A stretch of DNA of 64,000 bases, taken from the NCBI GenBank assembly GCA_947497585.1, contig CANMHG010000003.1, forward strand, positions 1 to 64,000, read 5' to 3'. Position 1 is the first letter of the stretch, and every line of letters begins with the position of its first letter. The notes beneath the pieces were generated by a model that was given only the letters and a program-made list of their open reading frames with translations, was not told where the DNA came from and did not search any database. This document shows positions 54,126 to 63,128 of the stretch, in pieces. This DNA is from an uncultured Bacillaceae bacterium (GTDB lineage: Bacteria > Bacillota > Bacilli > Bacillales > Bacillaceae_L). The position numbers and the translations under genes were made by a program.

Positions 54126-55427
54126 ATGATGAGAAAGTTAGGAATTGTATTTATAACCTTTATATTGTTAGCGTTTACATTTGCGTGTAGCAACAATTCT
54201 GAACCGTCGAATAGTAGTAGTTCAGATAATGAATCTAAGAAGAATGAAGAAAAAGAGAAAGTAGAACTTACCTTTATGATATGGGGTAATGAAGCACATC
54301 AAGAGATGTATCATAATTTACTAGAAAAATTCTCTGTCACACACCCACATATTAAAGTGAAATTAGAGAGTGTGCCATTCCCAGATTATCAGCAAAAGAT
54401 TACTGTTTTAGCTGCTGGTAGAGAACTGCCTGATATCGGATGGGCAGCTGAGCGCATGGTTCCACAGTTTATGGAGAATGGAATCTTGGAGGATGTTTCT
54501 TCTTTTAAAGAAGATAAAGAATATAACATAGATGATTTCTTCCCTTCTACATTAGAGTTATTCAAAAAAGACAATAAGCTATATGGAATACCGTTTTCAA
54601 CACCACCTATGGTTCTTTTTTATAATGAAGATCTATTTGTGAATGCAGGTGAGAAAACACCTAATGAACATGTTGCAGAAGGAACGTGGACTTGGGAGCA
54701 ATTTGAAAAATCTGCAAAGGCGATTTCAGCTAGTGGCACATATGGTGCAAACTTCTTCCGGGACTGGAATACATGGATCGCATTACTTTCACACACGTGG
54801 AGTAATGGTGGAAGTCTATTCAATGAAGATACGACAGAATTCACTTGGAATAGTCCCCAAGGTGTTGAGACATTAAAAATGCTTGATCGTATGATGTTTG
54901 CTGATAAATCTCACCCTAAAGCAGGCGAACAAGTAAGCTTTGAATCTGGAAAGATTGGTATGTTCTTTGATGTATATAGTTACGTGTCACGCGCACGTGA
55001 AGTAAAAGATTTTAAATGGGACATTTCACCTCTACCTGAAGGACCAGAGGGTAGATATCCAATGCTAGGTCAGGCTGGCTACACGATGTTTACTGGGTCT
55101 AAGCATCCAGAAGAAGCAAAAGAACTTCTTAAGTTTCTAACAAGTCAAGAGGGGATTACAGCTTCTTCGACATTCTTTGTACCTCCACGTGAATCGGTAT
55201 TAAGCTCTGATGCTTTTGTTAATCAACCAAATAATCCGCCAGTTGAAAGTATTCAAACGGCCGTTATTGATGAGATGGATAATGCAAGACTTCAAGAAGG
55301 TCATATGCAATGGCAAAAAATTGATAACGCTATCCAATTCGGGTTTGATGAGTTGTTTGGACAATTAAAGAAACCAGAAGAAATACTTAAGGCAATGGAA
55401 GAAAAAATCAATCCGATGCTCAAGTAA
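54126..55427 (+). CDS. ABC transporter sugar-binding lipoprotein
   Basis: 433 residues, extracellular solute-binding family 1. Lipobox LAFTFAC (Cys about 19), a Ser/Glu/Lys linker, then VELTFMIWGNEAHQEMY. The two-lobed domain includes PDIGWAAERMVPQFMENGIL, LYGIPFSTPPMVLFYNEDLF (hinge) and LGQAGYTMFTGSKHPEEA. ATG 54126 follows GAAAGGGGG, with 97 bases after the regulator gene. Sugar not identifiable. Confidence 0.92.
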   Translation: MMRKLGIVFITFILLAFTFACSNNSEPSNSSSSDNESKKNEEKEKVELTFMIWGNEAHQEMYHNLLEKFSVTHPHIKVKLESVPFPDYQQKITVLAAGRELPDIGWAAERMVPQFMENGILEDVSSFKEDKEYNIDDFFPSTLELFKKDNKLYGIPFSTPPMVLFYNEDLFVNAGEKTPNEHVAEGTWTWEQFEKSAKAISASGTYGANFFRDWNTWIALLSHTWSNGGSLFNEDTTEFTWNSPQGVETLKMLDRMMFADKSHPKAGEQVSFESGKIGMFFDVYSYVSRAREVKDFKWDISPLPEGPEGRYPMLGQAGYTMFTGSKHPEEAKELLKFLTSQEGITASSTFFVPPRESVLSSDAFVNQPNNPPVESIQTAVIDEMDNARLQEGHMQWQKIDNAIQFGFDELFGQLKKPEEILKAMEEKINPMLK

Positions 55428-55439
55428 TAACAGGTTGGG

Positions 55440-55480
55440 AAGCGGTTAACCTTTTAGAAGGTTTAACCGCTTACCTATTT
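55440..55480 (+). terminator. Hairpin after the binding-protein gene
   Basis: AAGCGGTTAACCTT pairs with AAGGTTTAACCGCTT (one bulge), loop TTAG, then ACCTATTTTTT. Attenuates or ends transcript so the binding protein is made in excess over the permeases, a common arrangement. Confidence 0.8.
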
Positions 55481-55491
55481 TTTAGGGGTGA

Positions 55492-56190
55492 ATGAATGTG
55501 GATAGTTCCTTAAGGAATCATTTAAAAGAGAAAAAAATGACATTAATAGTAAGCTTACCGAAGAATAATTTAGATTTAGCTAAAGCTGCATTAAGTGAAG
55601 GTGCAGATGCAGTAAAAATGCACGTTAATGTTAATCATCGTGCTTCTGGAAATAAGTTTCATTCAACAGAAACGTATTTTGAAGAATTTCAACAAATTAG
55701 AGCTGAATATTCTGGTCCCTTAGGAATAGTTCCTGGTGGTTCCTTTACAGATATAAGACGAAGTGAAATGAGTTTACTCACGAAAATTGGTTTTGACTTT
55801 TTTTCAATTTACGCACATCATATGCCGAATTGGATGATGCAGCTACCTGACATAGAAAAAACGTTCGCCATAACTAGTGACTATAGCTTTGAGAAATTAG
55901 GTAATGTCAAAGGATTGGGGATAACAGCGCTAGAAGCTTCAATTGTACCTAGCGAAGAGTACGGAACTCCCCTAACTTTTCAAGACATCCTTTCCTATAA
56001 ATCTTTAGTAGAAAAGGTGGACGTTCCTGTTTTAATTCCATCCCAAAGGAAATTAGTAGAGGATGATATTTCTATGCTCTCCAAAGCTGGAGTTAAAGGT
56101 GTCATGCTAGGAGCCATTGTCGTAGGACATTCTGCAGAAAGTATAAAAAAAGCAGTATCACAGTTTAGAAGTGCTATAGACAATTTATAG
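55492..56190 (+). CDS. TIM-barrel protein of unknown function
   Basis: 232 residues with no signal peptide. Strand-helix repeats: LIVSLPKNNLDLAKAALSEG, ADAVKMHVNVNHRASG, GPLGIVPGGSFTDI, FDFFSIYAHHMPNWM, VKGLGITALEASIVP, VDVPVLIPSQRKL, AGVKGVMLGAIVVG. The last two blocks form the phosphate-binding end typical of phosphate-binding TIM barrels (compare NanE-like and PcrB-like proteins). Function unknown. ATG 55492, between binding protein and permease genes. Confidence 0.75.
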   Translation: MNVDSSLRNHLKEKKMTLIVSLPKNNLDLAKAALSEGADAVKMHVNVNHRASGNKFHSTETYFEEFQQIRAEYSGPLGIVPGGSFTDIRRSEMSLLTKIGFDFFSIYAHHMPNWMMQLPDIEKTFAITSDYSFEKLGNVKGLGITALEASIVPSEEYGTPLTFQDILSYKSLVEKVDVPVLIPSQRKLVEDDISMLSKAGVKGVMLGAIVVGHSAESIKKAVSQFRSAIDNL

Positions 56191-56202
56191 GGGGGATAAG
56201 GA

Positions 56203-57135
56203 TTGGAAGCAGAGCTTAAAACAGGAGAAAATCTCCCTTTAAAGCACAAAAAAAGAAAGAAGTTCTTCGGAAGTGAAGCATTTTATGGTTATTTATTTAT
56301 AAGTCCTATGGTATTTGGTTTTTTACTTGTCATGTTAGGGCCGCTACTCTACTCATTCTATATGAGCTTAACAGATTGGCAGCTCTTAGGTGATCCGAAT
56401 TTTATTGGAATGGAAAATTACCAAAGATTGATTGCTGATCCTGAATTCACTGTTGTATTAAAAAATACACTCATCTTTTCAGCAGGACTTGTACCAGTAA
56501 ATATTGTTATGGCTTTACTGTTAGCACTGCTGCTGCATCGTAATCTCCCAGGAATGGGCCTCTTTAGAACAGCAATCTTTATACCAGTTATGACCTCTAT
56601 TGTTGTTTGGTCTATTATCTGGAAGTATATGTTTGCTACAGATGAAGGCTTCATCAACCAAATTTTACGAGTATTTAATGTTGAAGGACCTGCTTGGTTA
56701 TATGACCCACAACTTGCAATGGCTGCAGTTATTTTGGTAAGTGCGATGAAAAATGTGGGATTAAACATGGTGTTGTTTTTAGCAGCCTTACAACAAGTAC
56801 CTAAAACACTTTATGAAGCATCTTATTTGGATGGTGCAAACAAGGGTAAACAGTTTTGGTATGTGACCTTACCTATGATTACTCCTACTGTGTTCTTAAC
56901 ATTAATATTGACAGTGATTGGCTCGATGAAAGTGTTCGGCCAAATCTATGTTATGACAGGAGGAGGACCTGGTAATCACACCAAGGTACTTGTTTATTAC
57001 ATTTGGGAAACTGCCTTTAAATTATTTGATTTTGGCTATGCTTCAGCAATTGCTATCATTTTGTTTTTAATTATCTTAGCATTTACGATTGTTCAATGGG
57101 TATTAAGAAAGAGGTGGGTTTTCCATGAACAATAA
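56203..57135 (+). CDS. ABC sugar transporter permease, MalF/UgpA-like
   Basis: 310 residues, six membrane spans. The cytoplasmic EAA-type motif is YEASYLDGANKGKQFWYVTLP, which contacts the ATPase subunit. N-terminal FGYLFISPMVFGFLLVM-like opening. TTG 56203 follows AGGGGGGAT. It overlaps the second permease by 11 bases. No ABC ATPase is encoded here, as is usual for systems sharing an MsmX-type ATPase. Confidence 0.93.
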   Translation: MEAELKTGENLPLKHKKRKKFFGSEAFYGYLFISPMVFGFLLVMLGPLLYSFYMSLTDWQLLGDPNFIGMENYQRLIADPEFTVVLKNTLIFSAGLVPVNIVMALLLALLLHRNLPGMGLFRTAIFIPVMTSIVVWSIIWKYMFATDEGFINQILRVFNVEGPAWLYDPQLAMAAVILVSAMKNVGLNMVLFLAALQQVPKTLYEASYLDGANKGKQFWYVTLPMITPTVFLTLILTVIGSMKVFGQIYVMTGGGPGNHTKVLVYYIWETAFKLFDFGYASAIAIILFLIILAFTIVQWVLRKRWVFHEQ

Positions 57136-57961
57136 TCCGAAAAAAGGTGTTTGGACTAGAATAGCTTTTTATGGAGTACTGTCAGTTGTTTCACTAATAA
57201 TGATTGTTCCTTTTCTATGGATGATCAACACCTCATTTAAGGATTCAACCAAAATCTTTACATTTCAATTTATACCAGATCCTTTTAGGTGGAAGAACTT
57301 TCTAGATGTGTTAGAGAAAACACCGTTTCATCTCTTTTACTTCAATAGTGTCTATATTGCAATTTTAGTAACAGTTGGAACGATTTTCTTTGGTTCATTA
57401 GCAGGATATGCCTTTGCCAAACTAACCTTCCGTGGGAGTTCGATTTTATTTCTGTGTTTGTTAAGCACATTGATGATTCCAGTAGAGGTTATTACCATCC
57501 CACTATTTATTTTAATGGGAGATTTGGGTTTGATTAATACACATGTGCCACTTATTCTTATTCCAATATTAGGACCAGCTGGGGTCTTTGGTGTTTTCGT
57601 AATGAGACAATTTTTCCTGCTTGTTCCAAAAGAGTTAGAGGAAGCGGCAAAGTTAGATGGTTGTTCTTATTTTAGAATCTACTGGAATATTATGTTGCCA
57701 CTTGCAAAACCGGCAATTGCTACATTAACTATATTCACCTTTTTAACAAGTTGGAATGAATTTTACGAACCACTCATTTACATTAACTCAAAGGAACTTA
57801 TGACACTACCGCTCGCACTTGCACTATTTACAGATGAGGTCGGAACGAGATGGGAGCTGTTGATGAGTGCCTCAGTTATGGCAACGATACCTTTACTGAT
57901 TGTATTCTTCTTTGCTCAAAAACAATTTATCGAGGGTGTAACAATGACTGGAGGAAAATAA
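57125..57961 (+). CDS. ABC sugar transporter permease, MalG/UgpE-like
   Basis: 278 residues, six membrane spans and EAA motif ELEEAAKLDGCSYFRIYWNI. MIVPFLWMINTSFKD near the N-terminus and SWNEFYEPLIYINS fit MalG-type permeases. Pairs with the preceding permease as the membrane channel. Confidence 0.93.
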   Translation: MNNNPKKGVWTRIAFYGVLSVVSLIMIVPFLWMINTSFKDSTKIFTFQFIPDPFRWKNFLDVLEKTPFHLFYFNSVYIAILVTVGTIFFGSLAGYAFAKLTFRGSSILFLCLLSTLMIPVEVITIPLFILMGDLGLINTHVPLILIPILGPAGVFGVFVMRQFFLLVPKELEEAAKLDGCSYFRIYWNIMLPLAKPAIATLTIFTFLTSWNEFYEPLIYINSKELMTLPLALALFTDEVGTRWELLMSASVMATIPLLIVFFFAQKQFIEGVTMTGGK

Positions 57962-57997
57962 CAAGAAAGATAGACTACTAGAAAGGGCGTGGAGTTA

Positions 57998-59341
57998 TTG
58001 AAGAAAGAAATAGAATTTGATGTAGTGGTCGCAGGAGGAGGACCAGCTGGAATAAATGCAGCAATTGCAGCAGGGAGAGCAGGAGCAAAAACGCTACTTG
58101 TTGAGAGATATGGTTTTTTAGGTGGAATGTCAACGGTCGCACTTGTATACCCCTGGATGACCTTTCATACAGAAACAGGACGACAAGTGATTAAAGGGAT
58201 CGCTCAAGAAATTGTTGAGAGACTAATGGAAATCGGAGGATCACCCGGTCATCTGCGAGACACGGTCGGTTTTACAAACACAGTTACTCCTTATCACCCA
58301 GAAAAATACAAATTACTAGCGTTAGATATGCTTGAAGAAGCTGGGGTGGAAGTGCTTGTTCATAGTTTCGTAGATCAAGTGGAGGTAGAAGAAAATATAA
58401 TTAAGAATATTCGCTTAGTTACAAAATCTGGACCTATACAAGTATCTGCGAAGCAATTCGTAGACACAACTGGTGATGCTGATATCGCGTATCTATCTGG
58501 AGCACCTACTTTAAAAGGAAGAGACAAAGACAACAAGACACAGCCACTAACGATGAAATTTAGAATGCGTGGGGTTGATGTATCCAAAGTGAAAGAAGCG
58601 ATGAAGAATGACCCCAGTAACTTTTATAGAAAAACCCCGATTAGTGAACTGGATGAGTTACCATTAACCGGTGTACAGGGCTTTTATAAAGAATGGAATG
58701 AATCAGGTGTTCCAATAAACCGCGATCAAGTCCTATTTTTCATCGGGCCGGAAGATGATGAAGTTTTAGTCAACTGTACCAGAGTACAGGGGCTAGATGG
58801 AACGAATGTATTCGATCTAACAAAGGGTGAAAGAGAAGGTAGAAAACAAGTCATGATGATGGCCGAATTTTTACAAACGACTATCCCTGGATTTGAAAAA
58901 GCATCCATATCTGCCGTTGGCTCACAAATAGGTATACGTGAAACAAGACGTATAGACGGACAGTATTCGTTAACGATTGAAGATGTCCTTATTGGTAAGA
59001 AATATCATGACACGATTGCACTAAGTGGCTACCCAGTTGACATACATGACCCTACAGGCCGTGGTGTGCAAGCAAGTGATATCGAAGGTGACGGAAGCTA
59101 TGGGATTCCATATAGATGTCTAGTGCCAAAACAAATCGATAATCTGTTAGTCGCAGGGAGATGTATCTCAACAAGCCATGAAGCACTAGCCACAACACGA
59201 TTAACACCTAGTTGTATGGCAACCGGTCAAGCAGCAGGCACTGCCGCAGCCATGGCTCTTGCAAGTGGAGTGGCGCCTAGGGATATTGATGTTGTGAAAT
59301 TACGTGAGTATTTGGTTTGGAATGGGGCTGTGTTGGAATAG
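57998..59341 (+). CDS. FAD-dependent oxidoreductase in a sugar operon
   Basis: 447 residues, FAD_oxidored family (GR2-type Rossmann). FAD-binding DVVVAGGGPAGINAAIAAGR at the N-terminus, LVERYGFLGG, FVDTTGDADIAYL, GIRETRRIDG, then DPTGRGVQASD and LVAGRCISTSHEALATTRLTP at the C-terminus. Members oxidise or dehydrate sugar- or organic-acid-type substrates; the substrate is unknown. TTG 57998 suits the AAAGGG site better than GTG 57989. It closes the transporter operon, so it probably processes the imported compound. Confidence 0.88.
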   Translation: MKKEIEFDVVVAGGGPAGINAAIAAGRAGAKTLLVERYGFLGGMSTVALVYPWMTFHTETGRQVIKGIAQEIVERLMEIGGSPGHLRDTVGFTNTVTPYHPEKYKLLALDMLEEAGVEVLVHSFVDQVEVEENIIKNIRLVTKSGPIQVSAKQFVDTTGDADIAYLSGAPTLKGRDKDNKTQPLTMKFRMRGVDVSKVKEAMKNDPSNFYRKTPISELDELPLTGVQGFYKEWNESGVPINRDQVLFFIGPEDDEVLVNCTRVQGLDGTNVFDLTKGEREGRKQVMMMAEFLQTTIPGFEKASISAVGSQIGIRETRRIDGQYSLTIEDVLIGKKYHDTIALSGYPVDIHDPTGRGVQASDIEGDGSYGIPYRCLVPKQIDNLLVAGRCISTSHEALATTRLTPSCMATGQAAGTAAAMALASGVAPRDIDVVKLREYLVWNGAVLE

Positions 59342-59380
59342 GGTTTAGGTGGCAAGTGGAAATGATTTTAACCTGAGGGT

Positions 59381-59414
59381 AGGCACAACTAGTGGATAAA
59401 TACTAGTTGTGCCT
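59381..59414 (+). terminator. Intrinsic terminator after the sugar operon
   Basis: AGGCACAACTAGT (59381-59393) pairs perfectly with ACTAGTTGTGCCT (59402-59414), loop of eight; the T-tract is weak. Shortly behind is the short motif GGGTGCCTGTCACT (59428), also found at 63213. Confidence 0.75.
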
Positions 59415-59605
59415 TAGCTTTGTTCTGGGTGCCTGTCACTAACCTATATTTGTATAAGGTGGGTAGGTTTATATTTACGGAATGGATACGAGTTTAAGAA
59501 ACACAGGGCCCGGTGTTTCAGTTTTTTTGTGTAGGAAGATAGAGGATTTTGTGGAAAATTGTAGAAAATATAGGTATTACTTAAATTTGGAGGTATGTAT
59601 TTGAT

Positions 59606-61006
59606 ATGGTAATGGAGTGGAAAAAACTACTAGATCAAGATAAGGTAAGGGAAAGTACTGTAGAGAAATCACAAAATGACGGAAGAAATGAGTTTGAAGG
59701 AGATTACTCTAGATTAATATTTAGTTCTCCTATTAGAAGATTACAAGATAAAGCTCAAGTTTTCCCCTTAGACAATAGTGATTATATAAGAACTAGATTA
59801 ACACATTCGATGGAAGTATCATCTATTGCTAGATCATTAGGATCTAGCGTAGAACAAAAATTAATAGAAGGAAATGGAGAACTAGGTTTTGTTAATGGGA
59901 AAATAAGCGCACTATTGGCTACTGTTGGATTATCACATGATATTGGTAATCCACCTTTTGGACATTTTGGAGAATCTGTAATACAGAATTTTTTTATAAA
60001 TTGGTTTAAAAATAATATAGAAGAGGCTGCTAAATTAACACCAGAAGAGAAGGCAGATTTAACAAATTTTGAAGGGAATTCTCAATCATTTAGATTATTA
60101 ACAAAATTACACTATCTTATTGATGAAAATGGATATAATCTAACGTATGGTACCTTGGCAAGTATCATGAAATATCCAAGAAGTTCAACTGAAGGTAACA
60201 AGTCGGATGATGAAAGAATAAGTTTTCATAAATTTGGATATTTCCAATCTGAAAAAACAATATTTGATAAAGTAAAAAAACAAACAGGCATTGGAGAATT
60301 TAGACATCCTCTTACGTTTTTACTAGAAGCTGCAGATGATATCGCATATTCAGCAGCTGACATAGAGGATGGATATAAAAAAAATGTAATAAACTACGAA
60401 ATTATTAGAAATGTACTTGGTGGAAAATTAAATTTTGCTAAGGAAAAACAGAAGGATTTATTTGAGTCCTTAGAGAAATATAAAAATGAGATTCCTACAA
60501 ATTATCCTGGGGATAAATATGAATTGGTATTGCAAAGGTTTCGCATAAAAGCTCAGGGTTACATGATAGCTTCTGTTGTTGATAGATTTATGGATAAACA
60601 TAAACAATTATTAACAGGAGACTTTGACGAAGATATTGTGTTATCATCTGATGCAAGGGAAGTAAGGGAAGCGTTAAAGGACTTAGCAGTTAACCATATT
60701 TTTAAAGACAAATCTATAATAACAAAAGAATTAGTAGGCGAAAGAGTGATTTGTGGATTATTAGAGATGTTCGTAGATGCCGTTATTTCAGAAAAGAGAA
60801 AGAAAACAAAGACAAAAGAAGGTAAGTTATACCAATTAATATCTCCGAACTATAGGTTTATATGTGAAAGATATCCTTCGAGGAAGGAAGCTAGTGGAGA
60901 GCCAAGTTTGTATGATAGACTTCTACTTGTAACAGATTTTATTTGTGGTATGACAGATACATACGCCCTAAACTTATATCAAAAGCTTACTGGAATAAAA
61001 TTATAA
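59606..61006 (+). CDS. dgt: dGTPase-type triphosphohydrolase (HD superfamily)
   Basis: 466 residues. Opening FEGDYSRLIFSSPIRRLQDKAQVF and YIRTRLTHSMEVSSIARSLG (metal His), VGLSHDIGNPPFGHFGE (HD pair) and LLEAADDIAYSAADIEDG (Asp) are the dGTPase signature. It cleaves dGTP to deoxyguanosine and triphosphate in the cytosol. Some bacterial dGTPases are anti-phage effectors that drain nucleotides. ATG 59606 behind GGAGG, spacing a little long; ATG 59612 is alternative. It leads an operon with the nucleotidyltransferase 22 bases downstream. Confidence 0.93.
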   Translation: MVMEWKKLLDQDKVRESTVEKSQNDGRNEFEGDYSRLIFSSPIRRLQDKAQVFPLDNSDYIRTRLTHSMEVSSIARSLGSSVEQKLIEGNGELGFVNGKISALLATVGLSHDIGNPPFGHFGESVIQNFFINWFKNNIEEAAKLTPEEKADLTNFEGNSQSFRLLTKLHYLIDENGYNLTYGTLASIMKYPRSSTEGNKSDDERISFHKFGYFQSEKTIFDKVKKQTGIGEFRHPLTFLLEAADDIAYSAADIEDGYKKNVINYEIIRNVLGGKLNFAKEKQKDLFESLEKYKNEIPTNYPGDKYELVLQRFRIKAQGYMIASVVDRFMDKHKQLLTGDFDEDIVLSSDAREVREALKDLAVNHIFKDKSIITKELVGERVICGLLEMFVDAVISEKRKKTKTKEGKLYQLISPNYRFICERYPSRKEASGEPSLYDRLLLVTDFICGMTDTYALNLYQKLTGIKL

Positions 61007-61028
61007 AATAGGAAGTAGTGAGTATCTA

Positions 61029-61790
61029 ATGGATAACGGTCTAGTGTTCACGGATACTAGTTTTAATAAAGTAAAAAAATATATTAGTAATCTTTGTGCA
61101 AATAATAATAGTGTAAACTATGTCTTTAATAGGTTAGAAAAAATTGGGGATGTTATTATTGTGGGTGGGGCTATTAGAGATATTGGGGTTTTAGATAGAG
61201 ACCCTAGAGATATTGATATAATAGTAGACACAACTGATAATGTAACCTTAGAAAATATACTTATGCAATTCAATTACTCTAAGAACAGATTTGGGGGCTA
61301 TAAATTACTTTTAGAAACAATTGAGCTTGATATATGGAGTATAGATAATAACTGGGCTTTTAAAAATAAATATCTTGATACAAAGGCTGATAAAATAAAA
61401 GATGGAATTTTTTATAATATAGATTCTATTCTAATGAATATAACAAAAGATTATTATGAAGCACATTACTTTAATGATGCTGTTCGAAATAAAATATTGG
61501 ATATAATATTAGACCAAGAAATAATAAATGAAAATCCATCTAAAAGTACTAACATTCTAAGGGCCTTTTTATTAAAAGATAAATACAAACTTGATTTTTC
61601 AGATAAACTTGAACATTATATTTACGATTGGGCTAAATATACCGCAAATCCATATTATGAGATAGAAAAGGCGTATGAAAAGCACTATAGAAAAAAGTGT
61701 CAAATGGAACTTTTCAATGAATTAAAATTCTATTGTGATAATAAAAAATTTAAATTGCAATATGAGGGAAAAATAGAAATATCAAATTAA
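61029..61790 (+). CDS. Nucleotidyltransferase (poly(A)-polymerase head domain)
   Basis: 253 residues. Head-domain motif VIIVGGAIRDIGVLDRDPRDIDIIVD (about 45-70) holds G-G-x-x-R-D and the D-x-D metal pair of the class II nucleotidyltransferase fold. The third acidic residue lies in ELDIWSID. The rest (about 150-253) is helical and does not look like the tRNA-binding tail of CCA-adding enzymes, and the protein is far shorter than those (about 400). So it is a stand-alone accessory NTase rather than the housekeeping enzyme. Directly downstream of dgt. Confidence 0.85.
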   Translation: MDNGLVFTDTSFNKVKKYISNLCANNNSVNYVFNRLEKIGDVIIVGGAIRDIGVLDRDPRDIDIIVDTTDNVTLENILMQFNYSKNRFGGYKLLLETIELDIWSIDNNWAFKNKYLDTKADKIKDGIFYNIDSILMNITKDYYEAHYFNDAVRNKILDIILDQEIINENPSKSTNILRAFLLKDKYKLDFSDKLEHYIYDWAKYTANPYYEIEKAYEKHYRKKCQMELFNELKFYCDNKKFKLQYEGKIEISN

Positions 61791-61835
61791 GTGGGAAAAT
61801 TATATTCCAGATCCCTTGAAATAAAATTAATTTAA

Positions 61836-61883
61836 AAGTGCAGAACTTTGCATAGTAAGATGCAGAGTACTGCGCTTATTTTT
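61836..61883 (+). terminator. Long imperfect hairpin terminator after dgt-NTase
   Basis: AAGTGCAG pairs with CTGCGCTT, and ACTTTGCAT pairs with ATGCAGAGT (inner stem), followed by ATTTTT. Confidence 0.82.
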
Positions 61884-62010
61884 GTCAGAAAGTTAGTACT
61901 TTATGGTGCTTATCACCTGATAATCCTAGAGTGGTTATGGTAGTACACTTAACAGAGTAATGTACTTTGTATTGCTGTTGTTCCACGGTTATACTTACTT
62001 AAACGAAAAA

Positions 62011-62029
62011 GACGAGCAGATAGCCCGTC
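62011..62029 (-). terminator. Terminator of the Cys-rich mini-gene
   Basis: GACGAGC (62011-62017) pairs with GCCCGTC (62023-62029). On the minus strand the stem is followed by TTTTTC. Confidence 0.75.
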
Positions 62030-62044
62030 AATTTACCCTCCTTT

Positions 62045-62170
62045 TTAATTTAGCCTTATGCATTCTTCACAGTTTTCTTCACTACCACAACAATTAGTTT
62101 CTTTATGTTTTAATAATTGTTCTTTATATTTCGATCTGTATCTATCAAATGTAGCAATGTCACTAAGCAT
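62045..62170 (-). CDS. 41-residue Cys-rich protein, unknown
   Basis: Minus-strand ATG 62170 follows GAAGGAGGG. The C-terminal third carries four cysteines: ETNCCGSEENCEECIRLN, a possible metal or redox site. The N-terminal part is charged and helical. A terminator lies 16 bases behind the stop. The strong ribosome site and the terminator support it being real; no family recognised. Confidence 0.68.
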   Translation of the reverse strand: MLSDIATFDRYRSKYKEQLLKHKETNCCGSEENCEECIRLN

Positions 62171-62636
62171 TTTTTCCCTCCTTCTAACTGTTACTTATAA
62201 TTTTATATCCTTAAAAATAGGATGGCGAGAAGAAGCGATTTTTGAAATTTATTGATATAGCATAATTTATTTTTTATGTAACATCTAAATCTACCAGCCT
62301 ACTGTATCCGTCGGAAATACGGGGACGGTTCCTCATGTTTACCTACCTATTTTCAAATGAATGTTTAGTAGAAGAGTCGGAGAGAGGTACAGGTGTTTCT
62401 ATTCCTCTATTTGTGGTAACGGTAGAGCTGTCCCGTTGTTTTAGATACTTCAAATTTACGTGTTCCTTGAGAACGGTAAAGAATAGAAATACGGAGGACG
62501 ATTCTGATGTTTATCCTATTTCCTGCACTACTAAATGTTAGATAATTGGTAATTAGCTAGCGTTTGGAAATTCAATTTTATCATGTCATACATTATGAAA
62601 ATAATATAAAATTTATAAAGGATTTAGTTTGATGTT
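62171..62636. other. Intergenic region with diverged direct repeats
   Basis: Two stretches share GAAATACGG-G-GGACG then CTGATGTTTA-like sequence: 62314-62347 and 62486-62518. They look like degraded copies of one element. The open frame at 62335-62541 has no ribosome site. Confidence 0.4.
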
Positions 62637-62643
62637 GTCGAAA
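62637..62643 (+). promoter_or_regulatory. Spo0A-type box upstream of the coiled-coil gene
   Basis: Exact TGTCGAA 36 bases before the ATG at 62679, in the position expected for a repressor- or activator-bound promoter. Confidence 0.5.
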
Positions 62644-62678
62644 CATATATTTATATCGTACATGTGGAGGCCAATGGT

Positions 62679-63128
62679 ATGGATGAATTAAAAGAAGAAA
62701 AGAAATTATCGAAAATACTAGATAAAATTGGTGTAAAGAGTCCAGCGGAGATTATAGATATAGACCAAATCGATACACTAGTTAATAATCTGTCTAAGCT
62801 ACAAAAGGAATCATTAGAGCAACTAATTGGTACAATACCGAACTTTAAAGAAATAACAACTAAGTATATGGAAAATTTGAATCTATCCTACAATAAAGTG
62901 ATGGACGATTTAATTGAAGAAAAAAAGGCTTTATATACAATGTTAAATAAGGAAAACTTAACAGATCAAGATAAAGTAATGATTTTCAATGAAATTAGAG
63001 AAATACGTAGAACCTTACTTTTAAAGGATACCATGTATAATGTTATGAATAATAAAGTGTTTCAGGCTACAGCGACAGCTGCTGCGATTGTTGTATCAGC
63101 TGCAATCGGTAGCAAATTAAAAAAATAA
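62679..63128 (+). CDS. Coiled-coil protein with hydrophobic C-terminus, unknown
   Basis: 149 residues. N-terminal acidic/basic region, then helices of coiled-coil character (about 25-120, e.g. VMDDLIEEKKALYTMLNKEN), and a C-terminal stretch VFQATATAAAIVVSAAIGSK that could be a tail anchor. ATG 62679 is preferred over the upstream GTG 62664: GGAGG has eight-base spacing to it. No family recognised. A Spo0A-type box precedes it. Confidence 0.65.
   Translation: MDELKEEKKLSKILDKIGVKSPAEIIDIDQIDTLVNNLSKLQKESLEQLIGTIPNFKEITTKYMENLNLSYNKVMDDLIEEKKALYTMLNKENLTDQDKVMIFNEIREIRRTLLLKDTMYNVMNNKVFQATATAAAIVVSAAIGSKLKK

Noticed and set aside
62335-62541. 68-codon open frame
   Set aside because: It lies over diverged direct repeats, with no ribosome site.
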